DNA from: Omphiscola glabra
Lineage: Eukaryota > Mollusca > Gastropoda > Lymnaeidae
Direction: 5' to 3'
Assembly: GCA_964017045.1 (NCBI GenBank)
Contig: OZ024810.1
Coordinates: forward strand, 2,467,365-2,531,364
DNA length: 64,000 bases
The position numbers were made by a program, and so were the translations under genes. The notes under the pieces were generated by a model, which did no database searches, was not told the DNA's origin, and saw nothing but the letters and a program-made list of their open reading frames with translations. Of this stretch, positions 57,290 to 64,000 are shown one piece after another. Numbering within the stretch: the stretch's first letter is position 1; each line of letters starts with the position of its first letter.

Positions 57290-57590
57290 AGTCCTGACAG
57301 CATCTCTAGCAACCTTTGGAACTCCTAATAGCTTTATCTAGCAACCTTTGGAACTCCTGACAGCTTCCCTAGCAATCTTTGGACCTCCTCAAAGCTTCCC
57401 TAGCAACCTTTGGAACTCCTGACAGCTTCCCTAGCAACCTTTGGAACTCCTAACAGCTTCTCTTGCAACTTTTGGAACTCCTGACAGCTTCTCTAGCAAC
57501 TTTTGGAACTCCTGACAGCTTCCCTAGCAACCTTTGGACCTCCTGACAGCTTCCCTAGCAACCTTTGGAACTCCTGACAACTTTTCCATT
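57290..57590. repeat. 31-nt minisatellite
   Basis: About ten copies of a unit containing AGCAACCTTTGGAACTCCTG. Confidence 0.93.
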
Positions 57591-57779
57591 CTTACAATTA
57601 TTATTTTATTTAAAAAAAAATAAGAAACAAGAACGGCAACTCTTTCTTAGATGACCATGAAAGTAAACAACCAATGGACTATCAACTAAGAACTTTACTT
57701 TTTCAGTTCGATGTTTCTGTTTTGCCCTCATAATGCAGCACATTAAAATGTCGAGGCATCTTCTGTTTGAGCACTGTAT

Positions 57780-58640
57780 GATCTTGTTGCAGCTACAAGA
57801 CTACAAGCAGCCCTTCGATGTCATCTATTTTTTACGATCTAGTACAGCTGCCAAATCCTGGGAAACGCTTGCAGATGGGGTGCGGGTTTTTTTTGCGCTC
57901 GACTGACTTTGATGATGATGCACCTTTAACAACTGCTTCCTCCTCTTCCTCATCTTCCTCACTGTGTACACTATCATCATCTGAATGACTAGACAGTTAC
58001 AACGCCAGTGGCTGCACGTTTTCTGGATTCTTCTTTTTCGATTGAAATGGAGTATTTTTGTCTCTTTCTTTGCTCATTTTCTGTCAATTTCATCGATAAC
58101 ATATTTCTTTTGAGAACGATGATCAATGAGAAATTTGTGTCCACATCAATTTGTATCAGATTGAGTGCGTTGTGGTGTGAAATATCAAAAGGGGAGCTTA
58201 TTATGCTCACCAAACCGAGTTCATTTTGCGACTCGGGCTTCATCGTGACGTTCTTAAATCCTTTATATTAATTTTGATTTTGTTTGTGCGTTTCTTTCTT
58301 GCAAAATCTTCGGAAGGCTAATTGACCCACTTCCCGTCATCCTATTGAACTGAAACTCGGCACAGGTTTGTTGTCGCTGACAAGACATTCTATCAAATTT
58401 TCAGCCCAACCACAAACCCCAAACCTTTGTTTTTTTAAAGAGGAAGATGAAGGATATTGCAATGATTTCTTAGCCATCGCTAAGTTGCACAACATTGCAA
58501 AGATAGACTTGAAAGGCAAACCGTTGTTTCTGAGGGCTTGTTGGATTGGATTCCTGCACACATTACGATACTTGCTTAGAAATGCTCCTAACTTTCTAGC
58601 AACACTGCTTTCTTCTGACACTGGAAATTCCACCCTCATT
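57780..58640 (-). pseudogene. unidentified broken coding-like segment
   Basis: On the minus strand three open stretches follow one another: 58639-58337 (100 codons, SEESSVARKLGAFLSKYRNV...), 58243-57989 (84 codons, QRKRQKYSISIEKEESRKRA...), then about 57990-57830 (SDDDSVHSEEDEEEEEAVVK...). The acidic Ser tract and basic clusters look protein-like, but stops separate the pieces and I recognise no family. It may be a decayed transposon gene or retrocopy. The + strand frame at 58368-58859 overlaps it, so coding strand and status are unresolved. Confidence 0.25.
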
Positions 58641-58644
58641 CCTC

Positions 58645-58770
58645 ACCCACACATGACACCCTCGCGTGGCACCCTCTCACGGCACCCTCCCGTTGCACCC
58701 TCTCAAGGCTCCCACCCACGGCACCCTCCCACGGCACCCTCCCACGGCACCCTCCCACGACACCTATATG
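58645..58770. repeat. 13-nt GC-rich repeat
   Basis: About nine copies of GGCACCCTCCCAC and variants. Confidence 0.88.
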
Positions 58771-60640
58771 CCCCTTTATTTAGCTACGTTAAAAATGCTG
58801 ATGCAAAAAATATTTGTGTGTTTGGGGGGGGGGGGGTCGTAAATATTTTCCTTAAATAAGAGGGTCCACTCATAACATGGTTGACATTTGAGACTCATGA
58901 TTATGGGAAATCTTTAAATAGCGATGGCCTTTTTAAATCTTGGTCTCTTTCTCTTCTCCTCTCTCTCTCTCTACTTGTAGAAATATCAAAGTTCCGAAAT
59001 GGTACAGGCAGGAAATAAAGTTTTCAAAAGAATCTAAAGCTATAAATAGTCTTGGCTTTCATTTAACCGATTTAAAGAAATATTTTGAAAAATTTTTCTT
59101 AACATTTTAAAAGCATAATTCGATTTTTTAAAAATATTGATTATTTCTTTCATTTGAAACTAACCGTGGCCTTGAAATGTCTGCTTATCTTATGAAACCA
59201 ATGAAAACCAGACAAAAACAAAGAGCTCATGCGGGGAGATAATGGTACCGTCAGTTCAGATTTCCTCCCCTTATCCCGGTGCCTTTCCTTCCTGGAGCCA
59301 CGCCCTTTATCCTGTAAGCCACAGCAAGATATTCCCCGGTTCCTACATCTTGTAATTGATGAGGGATTTCTTCAAGGGCAGAGGACGGCAGCTCTTTGTT
59401 TTTGTAGTCAGGAGCCACTTTTTATCTTCTCAGAAAATAGTTTGGAAGCTGCAGGTTATTAAAGATTAGTATTTTTAAAAAAAATTATTTCTTCTATTAC
59501 GGAGCTTCGAGTTGCCAACCACTGTCCTATCGGTTAAAAGCTTTTTTAACAAAAAAAATATGCGGCTATATTTGGTCCCCGGGTGAGAGTATATTTTAAT
59601 ATTTTTATAGCATTAAAGAATCAATCAATTTATTTATTTTAAATTCCATTCGTAAAATTTTTATTTGTGTTACATTTATTGGAAAAAACCAATTTTTTTT
59701 TTACCAACCCACACATTTAATCCACACCACCTTTTTATGAGCAAACTCCATCTTTTGGTCTTATGATGAAGTTTCCATTTTGGGTGCTCTTAATATTGGT
59801 CTAAATTATCAACCTTCACGGTCTCTGAAACAGGTGTCACTTAATTCACAACGACTTAAATAGAAAAGGGAGCTGTCTCTTTAGAAGTCACTGCATGTGA
59901 ACAAAGAAGTTTAAAGCTATGAACAAATAAGAATATGAACATATCAGATCACGAACATGCGAGTGTGACATAATGAATTAACTTGAACTTGTAAGAGTAG
60001 AAACCTTTTTTTTTAAAAAAAGACATTAACTTGTAAGAGAAGAAACTTTTTAAAAAAAAATTTTTTGCTGCCGCTTTCGAAAATGCGAAAATGATGGTGT
60101 CACCAACTCTTCACCGCCCGTCTTTTCCTTTTTCCACACCACCACACTGTTGCATTTCTAGGTCAGCTTTGAGACATCCCAAGTTCAGAACCAAAGGTTA
60201 CTGCCAGGGAACAGCCATCTGTTGTAGGTTGAACTCTAACCTTTGTCTATTGATTTTGTTCTTCTCTCCAAGACTTCGACAACAAGTCGCATTGATAGTT
60301 TCTGTCAACAGCGTGCGAGGTTTCCCATTATTCCTCTACCACTTCCAGCGGCCCGGCTTAACTAATGACAGTGTTGACTGTGAGGCGTGCCATGCGAGGG
60401 ATGGGGCGTAGATGAGTCGTGCATCGAGTTAATGATGGATCTCTTACATAAACTTGTTGAATGTCAAACATGGATTATTAGGCATATGGGCTGAGGGAAG
60501 CGTTTGATGTCATGTCATTTTACAGTCAAAGGATGCATGGCAGTTATGTTTAAGAAATAATTGAATCTTCTGCTCAATGTCTGTGATAGGGTGTTGGGGA
60601 TTAGTCAGGGTGGCCATTGGCGTAGCTAGTGGTAGTGTCA
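58771..60640. other. anonymous DNA
   Basis: AT-rich unique sequence with homopolymers. Open frames at 59229-59462 and 60091-60411 have no recognisable domain or exon signals. Confidence 0.4.
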
Positions 60641-60644
60641 ATAA

Positions 60645-61562
60645 CAACATCCAACTCTACTGTATACATTCAATGACTCCTATCTAATTCTACTGTATAC
60701 ATTCAATGACTCCTATCTAATTCTACTGTATACATTCAATGACTCCTATCTAATTCTACTGTATACATTCAATGACTCCCATCTAATTCTACTGTATACA
60801 TTCAATGACTCCTATCTAATTCTACTGTGTACATTCAATGACTCCCATCTAATTCTACTGTATACATTCAATGAATCCCATCTAATTCTACTGTATACAT
60901 TCAATGACTCCTATCTAATTCTACTGTATACATGCAATGAATCCCATCTAATTCTACTATATTCTTTCTATTACTTGCATCTATTTTACTGTACGCATTC
61001 AATGACTCCCATCCAACTCTAAGGTATGCATTCAATGACTCCCATCCAACTCTAAGGTATGCATTCAATGACTCCCATCCAACTCTAAAGTATGCATTCA
61101 ATGACTCCCATCCAACTCTAAAGTATGCATTCAATGACTCCCATCCAACTCTAAAGTATGCATTCAATGACTCCCATCCAACTCTAAGGTATACATTCAA
61201 TGACTCCCATCCAACTCTAAAGTATGCATTCAATGACTCCCATCCAGCTCTAAGGTATGCATTCAATGACTCCCATCCAACTCTAAAGTATGCATTCAAT
61301 GACTCCCATCCAACTCTAAGGTATGCATTCAATGACTCCCATCCAACTCTAAGGTATACATTCAATGACTCCCATCCAACTCTAAAGTATGCATTCAATG
61401 ACTCCCATCCAACTCTAAAGTATGCATTCAATGACTCCCATCCAACTCTAAGGTATACATTCAATGACTCCCATCCAACTCTAAGGTATGCATTCAATGA
61501 CTCCCATCCAACTCTAAGGTATGCATTCAATGACTCCCATCCAACTCTAAGGTATGCATTCA
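60645..61562. repeat. 33-nt minisatellite, two subfamilies
   Basis: At 60645-60960, about nine copies with CTACTGTATACATTCAATGA. At 60990-61562, 17 copies with CTAAGGTATGCATTCAATGA. The shared core CATTCAATGACTCC shows a common origin. The 220-codon minus frame (NAYLRVGWESL repeats) is an 11-codon artefact. Confidence 0.95.
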
Positions 61563-61649
61563 CACATTCCTATAAATCAATAATCCTAAATACAATAAGT
61601 GGCAGATAATCTTGAGTAGCTATTAACTCGTCAATCCTGTACTGTGTAT

Positions 61650-62235
61650 TGCAGCGTCGAGATGATTGCTTGCAACTTTGGCCAATTTTTTGCTGAAATC
61701 AGCGATTCGAGATGATTGCTTGAAACTTAGGCCAAATGTTGCTGAAATAAGTGGGTCGAGTTGATTTCTTGCAACGTATGCCACATTGTTGCTGAAATCA
61801 GTGGGTCGAGTTGATTGCTGCTAATTTTGCTGAAATCAGTGGGTCTAGTTGGTTGCTGCAACTTGTGCCAAACTGTTGTTGAAATAAGTGGATCTAGTTG
61901 ATTGCTGCAACTTGTGCCAAACTGTTGTTGAAATAAGTGGGTCTAGTTGATTGCTGCAACTTGTGCCAAACTGTTGTTGAAATAAGTGGGTCTAGTTGAT
62001 TGCTGTAACTTGTGCCAAATTGTTGTTGAAATAAGTGGGTCTAGTTGGTTGCTGCAACTTGTGCCAAACTGTTGTTGAAATGAGTGGGTCTAGTTGGTTG
62101 CTGCAACTTGTGCCAAACTGTTGTTGAAATAAGTGGGTCTAGTTGGTTTCTGCAACTTGTGCCAAACTGTTGTTGAAATGAGTGGGTCTAGTTGGTTGCT
62201 GCAACTTGTGCCAAACTGTTGTTGAAATGAGTGGG
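61650..62235. repeat. 49-nt minisatellite
   Basis: About 12 copies of a unit containing GCTGCAACTTGTGCCAAACT; the first three are more diverged. Confidence 0.93.
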
Positions 62236-62499
62236 TCGTGCTGCTTTATGATCAACATTTCTTTCCTGCAGGGTGTCTCATTTAAGAAAAAAATGCAATA
62301 GCATCTCTATGCAAGTGTTTATTTTACAAACGTGAAAGATCTTGTTCTGTTGTGGAGGATTGTCCTTCTTATTGCCAGGATGGGTCATTATATTGATGAT
62401 ATCACGTGATTTTGAATGCAGCACCGTCCTTAGAATAATGCACATACCGTGAATATCAAGATTGAATATATGTAACATACCTACTCTTAATCATCTAAC
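62236..62499. other. no recognised features
   Basis: Unique sequence. Confidence 0.4.
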
Positions 62500-62727
62500 A
62501 CCATATCAATAACCTGAGCTGTATACAATGGGTAGCATGCTGTGGGACACCATATGAATAACCTGAGCTGTATACAATGGGTAGCATGCTGTGGGACAAA
62601 ATATCAATAACCTAAGCTGTATACAATGGGTAGCGCGCTGTGGGACACCATATGAATAACCTGAGCTGTATACAATGGGTAGCATGCTGTGGGACACCAT
62701 ATGAATAACCTGAGCTGTATACAATGG
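62500..62727. repeat. 49-nt minisatellite, interrupted by a transposon
   Basis: About 4.5 copies of a unit containing AACCTGAGCTGTATACAATG. The last unit is cut after ..TATACAATGG by the inverted repeat at 62728. Confidence 0.93.
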
Positions 62728-62920
62728 CAGACCTGCCAACCCTTCCGATTTTGTCGGAATTATACGGATTTTTTACCCCTCCTTCTGACCTTCAGACAAA
62801 CCCGTTAAAATTCCGATTTTCCGAACATTATAATTTTTCACCCGTCATAAAAATCCGAAAGCGAAAAAAAAAATTAAAAAATCGGATACGTCAGGAAGTG
62901 GTGAATTCCTTTATTTTTAC

Positions 62921-63105
62921 GTAGTGTTTACATGTCCGGCGACCGGACGAATAAGTTCTCGAGATATTCACCCGGCTATTACTATTATATGTTTGATCAA
63001 TTCACATGACCACCGTAACAGAGTTGCGCGAGATATTTGTCCGTCAGCCTTGTCACGTGACTGCTAATAGTCAAACAGTCCGGTCGCCGGACGTGTAGAC
63101 ACTAC
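62921..63105. mobile_element. nested MITE with 28-bp inverted repeats
   Basis: GTAGTGTTTACATGTCCGGC then GACCGGAC (62921-62948) is inverted at 63078-63105 with two mismatches in 28. The 15-bp core GTCCGGCGACCGGAC is perfect. It is 185 bp long and lies inside the larger element. No clear target duplication. Confidence 0.65.
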
Positions 63106-63256
63106 CTTGTTTTTATAGAAGCGAGCAGCGATCTCCAAATCATTCTTCAATCATCAATTGATCTTATCGCAATTCATCTTTTTACTAGGCTAAAAAATTA
63201 TTTAGTTTTATTGTGACTTTTTGGGTTTTTAAAAAGTTTTTCTTAATTAAATTTAA

Positions 63257-63641
63257 ATGGATAAATCTATTGAAAGTGGTGGGCACAATGATATTAATAC
63301 ACATATTTTAACACACACACAAAACAACAACATAACGACATACAACTGAAACTGCAGCTAATAGCAGTGAATATACAACATCCATGTCTAATTTCTTTGC
63401 TAAGGAATCGGAAGTTTTATTGACCTCCTCTCTTATTGAAGGAAATATTTCTCCAGCCAACTCCGATCGTTGCAATGCCAGAGGCAAAGAAATGTTTCCA
63501 CACTCGCAGATTGCTAGAACTAGAAGATTGTGTGTGAAGAAAAATTACAACGAAACAAGGGGAAGCATGAAAGTTTGTATTTCTAACTTGCTTGTATCTA
63601 AAGTCAGTTGCAATGCTAATCTTCAGTTGTCCAAAGAGTAG
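63257..63641 (+). pseudogene. decayed transposase-like fragment
   Basis: An ATG at 63257 gives a short frame (MDKSIESGGHNDINTHILTH..) that stops. A second frame from 63384 (SNFFAKESEVLLTSSLIEGN.., ..KEMFPHSQIARTR..) is shifted relative to it. The second piece resembles the N-terminal part of hAT-type transposon proteins I remember (..FFSK.. ..KMFPDSEIA..). This is weak similarity from memory. Confidence 0.35.
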
Positions 63642-64000
63642 TTGGACAAATGCAAAAAGGCTACTAGGGATAGGCAGGAAAGCTGAGTTAGCAGCCTGTC
63701 TACATGTGTAAATAAAATGGATCTTCTGTCTCTGTCCTGTGCCTGTACTACTGTATAATACTGTATATATCAGAATCTGTATATAAACATTTCCAGTAAC
63801 TTTTTTCTCATGTTGTAGACTCTTCAAAGACAATGGAGGTAACTTAATATTTCTTTATTTACTAAAAGAGGCTTGTGCATTAGTTTACAGATCTTAAACC
63901 AACGCCCCCCGGTCTACGACCCCTGGGGGGCAGCAGCCCCACTTTCCCCCCGTATGCACAACCCCTACAGATTTTTTTTCTTGGAAGGTTGGCAGGTCTG

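Larger units (their letters stand above)
62728..64000 (+). mobile_element. hAT-like DNA transposon, complete to window edge
   Basis: The left end CAGACCTGCCAACCCTTCC (62728-62746) is mirrored by GGAAGGTTGGCAGGTCTG at 63983-64000 (18 bp, one extra C on the left). It sits inside a minisatellite unit. If hAT-like, the 8-bp target copy TACAATGG (62720-62727) should recur at 64001-64008. Length is 1,273 bp with only fragments of a coding region. Confidence 0.78.

Noticed and set aside
60901..61563. 220-codon minus-strand frame with 11-residue repeats
   Set aside because: 33-nt minisatellite without stops in that frame.
56256..64000. Search for the terminal myosin III tail exon and stop codon
   Set aside because: No phase-0 exon with a recognisable tail motif could be supported; the remaining tail is too poorly conserved to call by eye.

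Overview
This is a stretch of AT-rich, intron-rich animal DNA that carries most of one gene on the + strand: a class III unconventional myosin (MYO3 / NINAC family, a protein kinase fused to a myosin motor). I assembled 26 coding exons between 5496 and 55435. Every junction has GT..AG borders and every intron phase agrees with its neighbours, giving about 3.27 kb of coding sequence (about 1,091 codons). The start of the kinase lies left of the window, and the tail continues beyond the last exon I can support. The host looks like an invertebrate, most likely a mollusc and perhaps a pulmonate gastropod. The evidence is the myosin III sequence, the CR1/L2-type LINE tail and a SPIN-like hAT element; SPIN has been reported from the pond snail Lymnaea. 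This host call is an inference.

Layout: 1-5495 is intron or 5' flank made of four minisatellites and anonymous DNA. 5496-18101 holds the end of the kinase and the linker to the motor, inside introns filled by a 5.1 kb 24-nt array, a 1.2 kb 38-nt array and a 1.4 kb 47-nt array. 18690-42141 encodes the motor: P-loop 21204-21227, switch I 22163-22189, switch II 30421-30438, a Ser-rich loop 2 at 35863-35993, and the conserved strand after loop 2 at 39697-41763. 42892-52889 encodes the end of the converter and six IQ motifs, interrupted by a 6.1 kb 23-nt array with about 2.5 kb higher-order repeats. 54906-55435 is low-complexity tail. 55436-64000 holds more minisatellites, and a hAT-like element whose right inverted repeat ends exactly at base 64000.

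The most unusual signal is where the tandem repeats sit. At 13 splice junctions the repeat unit includes the splice site and the adjoining coding bases. Introns therefore carry rows of copied 5' splice sites (after exons ending 5561, 18806, 22235, 23572, 27650, 31636, 55435) or copied 3' splice sites (before exons starting 20789, 30393, 41614, 42030, 44396, 52711). The extreme case is about 22 copies of a 32-nt unit that carry the acceptor and first coding bases of an IQ exon. In the acceptor cases I translated, only the exon-proximal copy keeps the frame open. The gene seems to grow minisatellites outward from its exon edges.

Mobile DNA includes a 5'-truncated LINE (32925-33780), an LTR with polypurine tract on the minus strand (34286-34760), a SPIN-like hAT fragment (53881-54060), a 118-bp hAT MITE (13504-13621), a 176-bp fold-back insertion with an 11-bp target duplication (23590-23765), and a hAT-like element with a nested MITE (62728-64000). 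Most long open frames here are artefacts of minisatellites and are not listed as genes.
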